From assembly GCA_039707655.1 (NCBI GenBank), contig CM077666.1, positions 287,359,166-287,423,165 on the forward strand: a stretch of 64,000 nucleotides of DNA, given 5' to 3'. Below, piece by piece: positions 12,045 through 22,725 of the stretch. The stretch comes from Elymus sibiricus. Lineage: Eukaryota > Streptophyta > Magnoliopsida > Poales > Poaceae. The translations under genes and the position numbers were made by a program. The first letter of the stretch is position 1. The number at the start of each line of letters is the position of its first letter. The notes beneath the pieces are model-generated. The model was not told where the DNA came from. It did no database searches and saw nothing but the letters and a program-made list of their open reading frames with translations.

Positions 12045-15000
12045 ATGGCTCCTCCCCGCACGGTGCTCTGCGTGGGTGACGTCCACGGCTACATCTCCAA
12101 GCTGGAGAGCCTGTGGGCGAACCTCCAGTCCGCGCTCCCCGCCGACGCCTTCGCCACCGCGCTCGTCATCTTCCTCGGGGACTACAACGACCGCGGCCCG
12201 CACACCCGCCGCGTCCTCGAATTCCTCCTCGCGCTCCCGGCCCGCCATCCGGCTCAGCGCCACGTCTTCCTCTGCGGCAACCACGACCTCGCCTTCGCCG
12301 CCTTCGTCGGAGCGCTGCCGCCGCCCCCCGACGGCTCCCCTTTCGCCGCCACCTGGGCCCAATACATCGACAACGAGGCCCACGAGGGTTGGTTCCGCGG
12401 GCCGGGGCACGAGGACATGCACGTGCAAGGGAGGAGATGGGGCGGCGTCATCAAGGAGAGGTGGAACCCCAAGAAGGGCCTCCCGTACAAGGGCTCTATC
12501 TACGATGCTCAGCCCACATTCGAGTCCTACGGCGTCGCCCATGGATCCCCAGGTCAGTCTAGGAATTTCCCCATATCAATTTGCTTCCATGCTGACCAAA
12601 TACTACTACTGTTCATACTTCAATTGCTTATGATGTGAATTGCCACTGCGGAAGAAACGGTCATATAATAAACTAGAGATGTGGACGTTAAAGTCAAAGC
12701 CATTAACAGAGCTCAAATGACGCGATCCGTTGTTAAACCCTTACATATTCCACTTGTTTATATTTTATTGACGGAATAGTGTCTCATCGACTGTGAAGTA
12801 GTAACACAGAACACCTTCCAGTATGAAGGGCCAGTTTTCATTGTTACAACATTGCAGTGCAGTGTTGGAGCATAGAGACCACTCACACTTCACAGTACTG
12901 ACAACCACCTGTTTCATCTCTAGAAAGTCTGCATAGTACACTTTCCTGACATTGCCGTTATTTACATACTTATGAACTATGATCACTATTTTTTCCATGG
13001 AAACATCGCAATGCCTGCTTTATTTAGATTAAAAATCACCCTGTTTTTGCCAATACAAGAGTACACAATCAATATCGTATAGGTATTGAGTTCTGTTCAC
13101 TGAAATCAAATTAGTGGTTTACAATATGTGATTAATACTTATAGCACCGTCATCATGATATTAGCCTACATTAAATTAATTTGGAAAATGCTAATTATTT
13201 CCAACAATCCCCAAACTTTGTTTATGGAGTTTTTGATTCAAGGCTTGTTACTGTTCTGAAACTGAACATGTTTACGGGTGTGCTTTTAAGAGTTGGCAAG
13301 TGAAAACCATCTTGTGGTTCATGACTATGAATGTATATTGGGTATTGGCTAGCACACCTGAAAGAGCGCTTATTCCTGAACGGGAGAAAGTGTTCAAGGA
13401 TACTGCCACACTCTTTGTGGATGCCGTCATTAGCGTGAGAGACAAGTTGGGTACAATGGTACATGTATTTGAATATAAGTAATGCCAAGGAACCGTGGGA
13501 TGCGCTCAAAGCTATGTTCGGCGCAACTGATGTTGGCAATGATCTGTATGCTATGAAGCAGTTTCATGACTTAAGGATAGTTAATAACAATCCTGTGGTA
13601 GAACAGACTCACAAGATACAATGCATCGCTAAGGAACTTGAGCTTCTTAGGTGTGGGCTACTCGACAAGTTTATCGCCGTATGCATTATTGCTAATCAAG
13701 TCGTGCATTCGGTTCCCCTGAATCGATTTGTTTGGTGCTTTGGGTCTTGGAGAAATTCGGTTATCAGAATATGTTGACCGATCCGTTTCTTCAAAAAACA
13801 CCAAGCGAGACTTCGGTCCACTAAACATAATTTCGGTGCTCGGTTAACACCGATCAACACAGTTCTGTAAAACGCAATCGATGCATAAAATCTGAGCTTC
13901 AAGAGACCAAACACAACACATCTCCCATGAAAAACAACGGCGGCGCATGCCCGAGCGCATTATTGGATTGCGACCAGGAAGGACTAGACCATCTGATCTT
14001 CAAAAGGACAATGAGCTATGGGAGAAGCGAGAGCTGTGAGATTCCGCCTGACAGAGGGAACATAGCGCACCGCAACTAGGGCTTATGTGAAAGCCAACGC
14101 AACTCGTCGGTGAGGGAGTTTGGCAGGAAATCGAGTTCTAGACATGCCTAGGCATGGGATCTTGATGTCTCAGGGTGGATAGGAGCAGAGAAGGGGGCGG
14201 CTAGAGATAGGGCAGGGAGGGTTTCATCGCATTTGGGGTTAAGCAGCGGAGCTATTGGGCCATGGACCCCGAAGTTTTATATGGAGTTGGGCCTCTTTGT
14301 TGGTGTCTCTTTGGAACGTCGGTGTATTCGGGTACTCGAGGCGAACACCCGAATTAACCAAACTAACTGCGGTTTTGCAGCGTTGATGACCAAAGATCTG
14401 ACTGAATAAATCTGTTTCGGTGTATTCGGATTCGGGCTTGGTTAGTTCGGGTTGGCGCTTCGGTCATCAGTTTATATCCCCACCCTAAATTGCTAACCTT
14501 ACTCAGTGAAGAAACTAGGCCACTTCTAAAGCACCGAAGCCGGGAGATCTCTATTGAGAATCTCATTGTATCTTTGGGTGTACGCGAGAGCAAAATATAC
14601 ACACACTAAAGAGGCCGAGAGACAGTTTAGCGTTAGTGTGGTGCAGAAAAATCCATGAGTTCCAAGGGAAAAAACGTGGTCGTTCAAACTACCAAGTTCA
14701 AGAAACAGAACGAGGACACATATGTGCTATGTGTGCGCTGAACCTGGCCATTGGGATGTCAAGTGCCCATCGCAAGGGTGGGAAGGGTCAGCTAGTATAG
14801 AACAAAGTTTGTCAACCTGCAATTGGCAACAATGATGATACAACACCTAGGTACGGTAATGTGGTGCGGAGCACCCTACGGTCATCCCCATGGACATACC
14901 ACCATCGCCCCAATCACCAAGTGGATCGATCACAAGAGCACGTGCAAGAGCTATCGAAACCGAGGTTACCTCTCTCCTTATTGAGCTTCCCCTTGATTCA

Positions 15001-18000
15001 CTTGAGACATGGCTACTACCTCAAGCGGAGACATTGTGCATCCTTAGCTACCAAGAGGACAGCCATGGAGAAGCCAAGGACCAAGGCCAAGTTTGGGCGA
15101 AAGCGGAGCAAGAAGGAGGAGAGGAGAAGTGCTGGCGCTTGCAGAAAGCTAGACGTCCGGGTCCATACCCGGACGATCCAGGCTCGGCCAAAAGAAATGG
15201 CCCCCCTTACTAAGTGTCCGAGCCAGGCATCCGGGCACCAGCCGGATCATCTGGGCAGCCACCTGCATCAGCCGGACCGTCCGGCTACACCACCAGGACA
15301 CACCCGAAGGCCGACCCCGAAGCCGGATCGTCCAGGACCGGGCCTCGATAATCCGGAAGATGCCCGGACATCCGGACTGCGTCCCGGATGTTCGGTCCCC
15401 CACCAGCTGCTACGACGTAGCCGGACCATCCGGGTAGTTACCTGGATCATCCGGCCAATGCTCGGATCATTCGGGTACCTACCCGGATCATCCGGCCTTG
15501 CCTGCGTGCAATACGGCCCAAGTGGCTATGTATCCCTTTCCTTCGCCCCCTTTGCACTAGCACTATAAATAGACGATCCCCACTTCGTTTCTAGGGTTAG
15601 CAAAGTATATTGAACTAAACCTAGAGAGCTTTGCTCATCTATCACTCCATTGGAAACCAAGACCTCCATTGGAGAAGATCCCTTGTGGATTCAAGGCCCC
15701 TTTAAGGGAAGATCCATCCATGGATGCAAGGCCCCTACTCTAGGGAAGATCTACCTACCCCCAAGACCTCATCTCCTTTGGATTTGAGAACTCTACCCTA
15801 GTGCTATTTCCCTTGGATTGCTCTTGTATTCTTGTGAATCTCATGTGTGCTATTCTAGTGGATGTGTGATTTGGACATGTTTGAGTGATTTCCCTTTGTG
15901 TTCTTGCTTGTTCTCCTCCAAGTGTGAAAAGATTGGCCATCTAGGGTTCCACCCTACATCATAATGGTACCTAGTGTACTTCATGTTTCTTAGTCTACCA
16001 ATTGGTGGATTGATATCGGAGCTAATATTCATGTGTGTGCTGATATCTCCTTGTTTTCTTGTTACCATGTCGCTCATGATTCCATCCTAATGGAGAATGG
16101 TTCACATGCTTCTATTCATGGTGTTGGCATGGCATATTTGAAGTTTACTTTGGAAAAAAATCGTGCAACATGTGCACTCAATAAATAATAATCTCGTTAT
16201 TGGTGGCATCCTTTGCAAAGATGGGTTTACATTGGTTTTTTAGTCCAATAAAGTAGTAGTGTCAAAATATGTGCTTTTTATTGGTAAAGCCTTTGAGTGA
16301 GGAGGTCTGTTTCGCCTTTACGTGTCACATTTTTATAATTAGGTTGTGAACCATATATGCACTAGTGTTATTGAGACCGGCATTCATGACTTTGTCACAT
16401 TAATTTTGGTTGTATTATGTGCCTTGCCAAAATCCTGAGTTTCACCTTACCAAAAGGCTCTAAGTGCTAAGCTTGTGTGGCTCTAAGTGCTAAGCTTGTG
16501 TGCAAGCTAAGCAAACCTTGCAAGCCTTACAAGGCTGCCGGGAGAGAAGCTTGGCACCATTGGAGCTCATGCGTTTTGATCTATGTGAGATGGATGGTGT
16601 GTCGACAAAAGGTGAAAATAAATATTTCATGACTTTGATTGATGATTCCACTAGAGAAACTTGGCACCATTGGCACCATTGTGGCAACCTGCGTCATTCA
16701 ACCGAAACTAATGTGCCAAAGTGGTGAATGCCAAACATCGGTTTTGTTGACACTAGTGATATGTGGTTCACGGCCTTGTTACAAAAATCTGATGGGGAAA
16801 GGTAGAACGAACCTCCGCACTCATAGCCTTTTCCAATAAAAGGTCCATACTTCGACACTACATTATTGGACTTAAAAACAAACTTAAATCCATCTTTGCA
16901 AAGAATGCAACCACTAACGAGATTATTATTTGTCGAGGACACATACTGCACTATCTTCCTTGAAGTAAACTTTGGATGTACCATGCCAACACCACGAACG
17001 GAAGCATGTGAACCGTTCCTCATTAGGACGGTGGAAATCCCGAGCGACCTGGTAACAAGAAAAAACAAGAATATATCAACATACACATGAATATTAACAC
17101 ATATCTCAGTCCACTAATTAATAGACTGGCAAGCAGAAAGGACAATAGGTACATTACCGTACCCAAGTACTACATCATCAATTGCCAATGATCGGGTTGA
17201 CAGACTTTGAGTTTTGTCTTGGCTGACCCTTCACGCCCTTGCGAAATGGGCACTTCTAGGTTCACCGCACACATAGCACATATCCTTGTCCTGCTTCTGC
17301 TTCTTCTTGAACTTGGTAGTTTGAAGACTCATTTTTTTCCCTTGGAACTCATGGGATTTTTGTGCACCACATTGACGCTAGACTGTCTCTCAGCCCCCTT
17401 TGTTCTCTTCAACACCCAAAGATCAAATGAGATTCTCAATATAGATGTCCTGTCTCTGGTGCTTCAGAGAAGTGGCAAAATTTCTCCATGGAGTAAGGTT
17501 AGCAATAATGCATCCAATGACAAACTTGTCGGGTAACACACACTTAAGGAGATTAAGTTTCTTAGCAATGCATTGTATCCCATGAGCCTGTTCTACCACA
17601 GGACGGTTGTCAACCATCCTATCGTCATGGAACTGCTCCATAGCATACAATTCGCTGCTTGCATCAGTTGCGCCGAACATAACTTTGAGCACATCCCACA
17701 ATTTCTTGCCATTACGCATATGCAAATGCATGCCCACCAATTTGTCTCCGGTCACGCTAATGACCGCACCCACAAGGAGTGTGGTGACATCTTTGAACGC
17801 TTTCTCATGTTCAGGAGTAAGCGCTCCTTAAGGAGTGCTAGCCGACACCAGAACACGTTCATAGCCGTAAGCCACACAAGATGGTTTCTATTTGCCAACG
17901 CTTAAAGTGCACACCTGTAAACGACTCACTTTCAGAGCAGCAACAAATCTTTGAATCAAAAATTGTGAACATGTAAGGTGTTTGGATTGCTGAAGTAATT

Positions 18001-20844
18001 AGCGAATTTGTGAATTGTATAATCCAACTTAGTATCATGACGACAATGGTAACAATATTAGTCGCATACTATAGACTAGTCATGTGATTGCCTACGAAAC
18101 ATAGAACCGACATACTATCTATGAATTTCACATGTATAGCAAACAAACGTGGACTAGTGAGAGGATTAACTGAATGTACTCGCAGGTCGAAAAGACCCCG
18201 GCAGCAACGTTCTTCGCGACACCAGCGATGTCACCAGTGTCAACCATGGCGAGGTCGACGAAGTCGTGGAAGTAGTCGAACAAAGGCGAGCGGTCGCGTC
18301 GAGACGCTCCCCAAAACCTTACTAGTCTTCATGCGATGTACTCCCTCCGCCCCATAATGTAAGGCGTTTCAAAAAACGTCTTACATTATGGGACGGAGGT
18401 AGTAGCTTTTTGCAAAGGGCGCAGTTCTCGAGGCCCGCCCTTCCGTGCACGCAGTTGCCGGGAGGGGAAGCCAAGAATAGCACAGCAAGAGGAACGGTGG
18501 GGTGGTTCGAGATAAACCCACATCCGAGTCGGTAACAACCCACCATCCGAACAAATTGGGAACAACTGTTATTAAAGTGCTTGTTAATGACTCGTAATTC
18601 ATAATAATTAATTACCCATTCCAACCTGCAAAAATAAATCGCACACTTGTCATGGGTCTCAGCCCGGCCTGTTCACGAAACGCGACGCACATGCGCTTTG
18701 CATGGCGGGCGGTAGAGGAGGAGCACGTGTGTATAAGTGCTCTTCTCAAGCTCAAGGAGTGAGTCCGTTTTATGTTTATTTAGCGAAGAATCCGTTTTAT
18801 GTTGGTCTCTACTCTCCTGCACTCTACATGTAAGACTAAACTTCCTACCCATACATGCAGCCGTAGTGGGCCTTTGATATTTTCCTGGAATTATTTCTTA
18901 TAAGGGCTAATGCCCACATACTGTCACAGTAATGCACCCACCATAATTTAACCAAGCAGTTTCTAATTTGCCAGCGGTTCTAATTACACTGTAGATCTCA
19001 TGAAAGCTGTGCCTGAGGAGCACAAGAAGTTCCTGCATGACTTGGTTTGGGTCCATGAAGAGGTATGCATTCTTTTCTAGTGCAAAGTATACTAGAGATG
19101 CAAGACGTATTTCTGCTTTGGTGTTTCATGTTATCGTTATATTGCAGGAAGACGTTCGTATTGATACAGATGGAGGCCAGATTCTATGCAAACTGATCGC
19201 GGTTCATGCCGGCCTGGAAAAGTCATTGGATTTGAATGAGCAGCTTAGAGTTTTGAGAAGTAGAGACACAAGTGTGCCAAAAGTTCAAATGCTTAGCGGG
19301 AGGCAGGATGTTTGGAACATACCACAGGTGAGCTAATATGTGATCCTGTTGCACTATATCTTGCCAGAGACGAACAATTTACTCTCCGGTTTCTTTTCTG
19401 TGTTATTGTGTCTAATTTGGTGTCGCAGTTACCTCAGTACACTCGTGTAGTGTGTAGTTGCAAACAAGATAAAGTTAATTGCATTAGATTACCATCCTTG
19501 TCGATTATATAGAAGAGACCAACATAGTCTACACAATGCTTTTTCTAATTGTATCTAAAGATGCCGTGAGACATACATGGAGTCACGTATTTTATATCAC
19601 CTGCAGTACTAGTGAACCCGTCATTGGCTTGATATTGCACCATGCTAAGTTCTGTTGACACTAAAGTCTGATATTAAGATTGGTGTGGTATGTGATTATT
19701 CCTAGAACTACTAGCCTTAGTGAAGCCTGCACAGTTAGCCCCAAAATTGTTTGATTTGTCACTTCTCTGAACTGTGGAAATGTTATGTACGCAGTTTTCC
19801 TCAGCATCTTATTCTTGGTTTGGACTAATTTATATACTCCCTCTGTCCCCAAAAAACTGTCACACCTCTTAACCACAATTGTGCATGAGTTAGTTAAGAG
19901 CTGCGACAGTTTTTCTGGGACAGAGGGAGTACATAGGAGTTCGTAAAAAAGTGTATATACATAGGGCCATAGGCCAGCGAAATGCTTTTTTTTAACAAAG
20001 GCAAGCACTTTGTCATATTTCATTAAATAGGAAGGACAGTGACATAAATATATACACAACAAAAAGGCCAAGGTGGGCGAAAACCCCTAAAAATATATAC
20101 TACTGAAATTAGTGCTCCCAAGTGCTTTGCACGGCTACCACCAAACAATTTGCCTAGCTCTTGATTCTTATGGGGTGAACAGCATGCTGCTAACTGATCT
20201 GAAGACTCTTGCACTCAATGTTTGAATGAAAGTGTAGAGTTTTCTCACCAGATGTGTGAGCACATAATCTTTGCTTGCTATGATGCAAGTACTGACAAGT
20301 GCCATTTTCTCCTTTTATCAAATTATTGAGCCAGTTTTCTTTAGCACAGACCGTTGGTGATGTGTAAAGAAAAAAAAAAGTGTGGCATGCAGGAAATTTG
20401 ATTACAGCTGTCAACTGTCCTGCTTCTAATATGCTTTAAACTAGCAGCAAGGTGCATTGGGTGAAGTTAGGTTACAGAAATCACACCAATTTGACTGTCA
20501 CTCTGGAACTTGGGATGGTTTAGCCCATTTTAGCTGAAACAGCAAGCACATGGTGCATGCTCATAGACTGCCACTAACTTATTCATGGCTACATGGTTGG
20601 TGTCCATGGTCAGTACATTTATCGGGATTATGAGCAGTTGTGCTGATACACGGATTTCCTTTTCCAGGATCTGGCCGGCAAGCAGACCATCGTTGTAAGT
20701 GGGCATCATGGGAAGCTCCACGTGGACGGTCTCAGGTTCATCATCGACGAAGGTGGCGGGTACGCAGATAAACCTATAGCCGCCGTTGTTTTCCCGTCGA
20801 AGGAAGTGATCAGGAGCTCAGAGGGAACGACCTCCCAGAATTAA
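12045..20844 (+). CDS. RLPH2: Rhizobiales-like (PPP-family) phosphatase RLPH2, four exons
   Basis: Exons are 12045-12552, 18995-19062, 19148-19327 and 20668-20844, all with GT-AG borders, giving an unbroken 310-residue protein; Arabidopsis RLPH2 is about the same length. PPP-type metallophosphatase motifs are in order: GDVHG (residues 11-15), GDYNDRG (45-51), GNHD (78-81), HAG (212-214) and a GHH pair (264-266). These supply the ligands of the two-metal centre. In Arabidopsis this family acts on phosphotyrosine although it belongs to the Ser/Thr phosphatase superfamily, and it is not organellar; that is family knowledge, not visible here. Intron 1 is 6442 bp and packed with transposon sequence, while introns 2 and 3 are short and about 1.3 kb. 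The start was chosen because the motif spacing and the N-terminus agree with the family. All metal-binding motifs are intact, so it is probably functional. It ends 1.9 kb before the SBEIIa start, on the same strand. Confidence 0.92.
13698..14490. mobile_element. Insertion of about 0.8 kb inside the forward Copia-related fragment
   Basis: The gag-like frame breaks off after ATTGCTAA (about 13689-13696) and resumes after a second ATTGCTAA (about 14486-14493). The reverse copy of the fragment (17423-17773) reads straight through this point. An 8-bp target duplication would suit an hAT-type DNA transposon. I could not recognise convincing terminal inverted repeats or a transposase, so the class is open. 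Confidence 0.45.
14862..15961 (+). mobile_element. Solo LTR (1100 bp), target duplication TAATG
   Basis: It starts TGGTGCGG and ends ACATCA, with TAATG at 14857-14861 and 15962-15966. The reverse copy of the host fragment has an uninterrupted GGTACGGTAATGTACC at the matching place, which confirms the insertion. A TATA box (CTATAAATAG, about 15563-15572) and downstream short repeats suggest forward orientation. The family is not recognised. Confidence 0.8.
15155..15505 (+). repeat. Array of degenerate CCGGATCATCCGG palindromes
   Basis: About a dozen near-palindromic 12-13-mers of the form CCGGAxCxTCCGG occur every 20-35 bp just upstream of the TATA box of the solo LTR. They lie where an LTR enhancer would lie. 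Confidence 0.75.
16690..17962 (-). mobile_element. Copia-related fragment, reverse copy, in phosphatase intron 1
   Basis: On the reverse strand it gives a gag-like frame (17773-17423, with [14 protein letters not shown]), zinc-knuckle remains (about 17300-17240) and a protease/pre-integrase stretch (17086-16694). It is homologous to 13229-16681 without that copy's two insertions. The two copies are tail to tail with almost no spacer. By eye the arms look about 75-85% identical. Confidence 0.7.
18341..18402. mobile_element. Minimal Stowaway MITE (62 bp) in phosphatase intron 1
   Basis: It is almost only two terminal inverted repeats: CTCCCTCCGCCCCATAATGT at the left, and its near-complement ending GGACGGAGGTAG at the right, flanked by TA on both sides. 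CTCCCTCCGT ends with TA duplications define Stowaway elements of the Tc1/mariner superfamily. Confidence 0.85.
19837..19929. mobile_element. Stowaway MITE (93 bp) in phosphatase intron 3
   Basis: It starts CTCCCTCTGTCCC and ends GGGACAGAGGGAG, flanked by TA. The arms are complementary over most of the element (AAAAACTGTC against GACAGTTTTT). Confidence 0.85.
19985..20110 (-). mobile_element. Possible LINE 3' end in phosphatase intron 3
   Basis: A run of eight T at the left followed by TTAACAAAGGC looks like the poly(A) end of a non-LTR retrotransposon in reverse orientation. The right limit and a target duplication were not found. Confidence 0.3.
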
Positions 20845-22342
20845 TCTAGACATCATCGGAACGGCATGGATGCAAGCTCATGTTTTTTGTTGCTGTCGTA
20901 ACATGAGCAATCGGACGACTGATATGTACATCTGCCAAAACGGAGTATAATATTTCAAAAAACATAGAATTAGGGTTTTAATGCATTATAACGTCGAGTA
21001 AATCAATAATGTGTGAGGCGATCCCACTTGGGCTCGTTTCTTCTCCTAAAGCATGCAATGTGCCAACTAGGACAAGTTCCTGTATGTATGCCAGTTGACA
21101 GCATCATTATACTTGCAACTTGGCTGTCGGTATGAATCATGAACGGTAATGGCCCTGTTTTTAAACAACAACTTTTTCTTTCTTGTTAATAATTGATGAA
21201 GTAATACAACCTGCACTTCTATAGACAGATCTCGGACGGTGGTTGTACATTCCTACATGGTACAAACTCGTTTGCTCCGTGGCACCCGCAGAGCAAAAGT
21301 TTTTTTTTTCTTCCGAATTCCGCAGTGCAAAAGGTGCGAGGGATATCATGTCACACTGGAGTTGTTGAATTAACGGTCGGGAGAGAGCCTCCTCCCCTTG
21401 CACTTCTCGTTTGTTTCTTCCTGATGAACAGCAAGCGAAAGCGAACGGACATGTCCACTGGGAAGGGACCACGACTCCCTCCGTCCTCCACCAGTCAACA
21501 CCGGTCGCCAAGCTTCACGTACTAGTAGGGCTTAATAAATATCTCTCCGATATCTAGGAACTAGGATCACAGAGGGCTTAAAATAAGCATCAGTGCACGG
21601 CTTCAGGGATGACCATGTCGAAGTGAGATCTTGATGCCCGTTTGCGGCCAGAGAACTCAGAAACACCTCCATTTTAGATGTTTATTAGATTTTGATTTTT
21701 TTTATTTTTGTGTTCTTTTCGGACGGTGGGGTCGTGGAGAGATTAGCGTCTAGTTTCTTAAAAAATCGGCCATTTAGGCCCTGCTTTACAAAAGGCTCAA
21801 CCAGTCCAAAACGTCTGCTAGGATCACCACTTCACCAGCTGCAAGTTAAGTACATGCGCCAGACCCTAAGCTGGAATGCCCACACGGCATCAGCCGAGCC
21901 AACCACCAAAACAGGCGCATTCGAACCGGACAGACGCTCACGCAGGAGCGCAGACTAGCGTCTAGCGGACGGCTGCCACAGGCTTGATCCTGATAGCGGA
22001 CGTGAGTGCGTGACACACGGGGGACGGGGCCGTCGGAGGAAGGAAGAGAGACGCACGCACATGAACACCATGATGCTATCAGGCATGATTAATCATGTGG
22101 AGGGAGCAACCATGCACCTTTTCCCCTCTGGAAATTCATGGCACACACTTTTTTTAAGGGTTAATTTGATAAATGCCACTCGAATTCTCGCAGAGTGGCG
22201 TGGTGTTTTTTTTTATTACGAAAATGCCATAGCTGGCCCGCATGCGTGCAGATCGGATGATCGGAGACGACGGACAGCAGACACTCCATCGTCACCAACT
22301 GCTTTTGTCTGGGAGACAACAAATATTTTTTTGTAAGCAAAC
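20845..22342. other. Region between phosphatase and SBEIIa, with the SBEIIa upstream region
   Basis: It holds the phosphatase 3' flank and the upstream region of SBEIIa. No further gene is visible. Long T or A runs occur at 21300-21310, 22147-22156 and 22206-22215. I did not find an endosperm-box combination that I would defend. Confidence 0.5.
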
Positions 22343-22350
22343 TATATAAA
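22343..22350 (+). promoter_or_regulatory. Probable TATA box of SBEIIa
   Basis: TATATAAA lies 376 bp before the start codon, in an AT-rich stretch that passes into a GC- and CT-rich leader typical of grass 5' UTRs. A start of transcription near 22375-22385 would be expected. Confidence 0.6.
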
Positions 22351-22566
22351 CGAGGGTACTAGAAGCCGGTAACGGCATGGCCAGGTAAACGCGCTCCCAG
22401 CCGTTGGTTTGCGATCTCGTCCTCCCTCCCGCACGCAGCGTCACCTCCTCCGTCCGTCGCTGCCACCTCTGCGCGCGCGCACGAGGGAGGAAGACGACGC
22501 CACACACACTCCCCGTGGGGCCCCTTTCCGGCTTGGCGTCTATCTCCTCTCCCCCCGCCCATCCCC

Positions 22567-22641
22567 ATGCACGGCACCGTACCCGCCAGCTTCCACCCCC
22601 GCCGCACACGTTGCTCCCCCTTCTCATCGCTTCTCAATTAA
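22567..22641 (+). other. Upstream ORF (24 codons) in the SBEIIa leader
   Basis: An ATG at 22567 opens a 24-residue frame that closes at TAA 22639-22641, 85 bp before the main start. A second, minimal one (ATG GCC AGG TAA, 22377-22388) is included only if transcription starts just after the TATA box. Confidence 0.5.
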
Positions 22642-22725
22642 TATCTCCATCACTCGGGTTCCGCGCTGCATTTCGGCCGGCGGGTTGAGTGAGATCTGGG
22701 CGACTGGCTCAATCACTGCGCGGGG

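Larger units (their letters stand above)
13229..16681 (+). mobile_element. Copia-related fragment, forward copy, in phosphatase intron 1
   Basis: Discontinuous coding similarity runs in the order of a Copia polyprotein: a gag-like stretch (about 13287-13697 and 14490-14600), zinc-knuckle-like remains near 14720-14770, a protease/pre-integrase stretch (15967-16440) and the start of an integrase (about 16540-16665, with [11 protein letters not shown] and [10 protein letters not shown]). Stops and frameshifts are many. No LTRs of its own are visible. It is interrupted by an insertion of about 0.8 kb and by a solo LTR (14862-15961). The same sequence occurs in reverse at 16690-17962. Confidence 0.7.

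Noticed and set aside
11964..12562. Other long open frames on both strands of phosphatase exon 1
   Set aside because: They are by-products of the high GC content and strong third-position bias of this exon; their products are low-complexity Arg/Pro/Ser or Glu/Val sequences.
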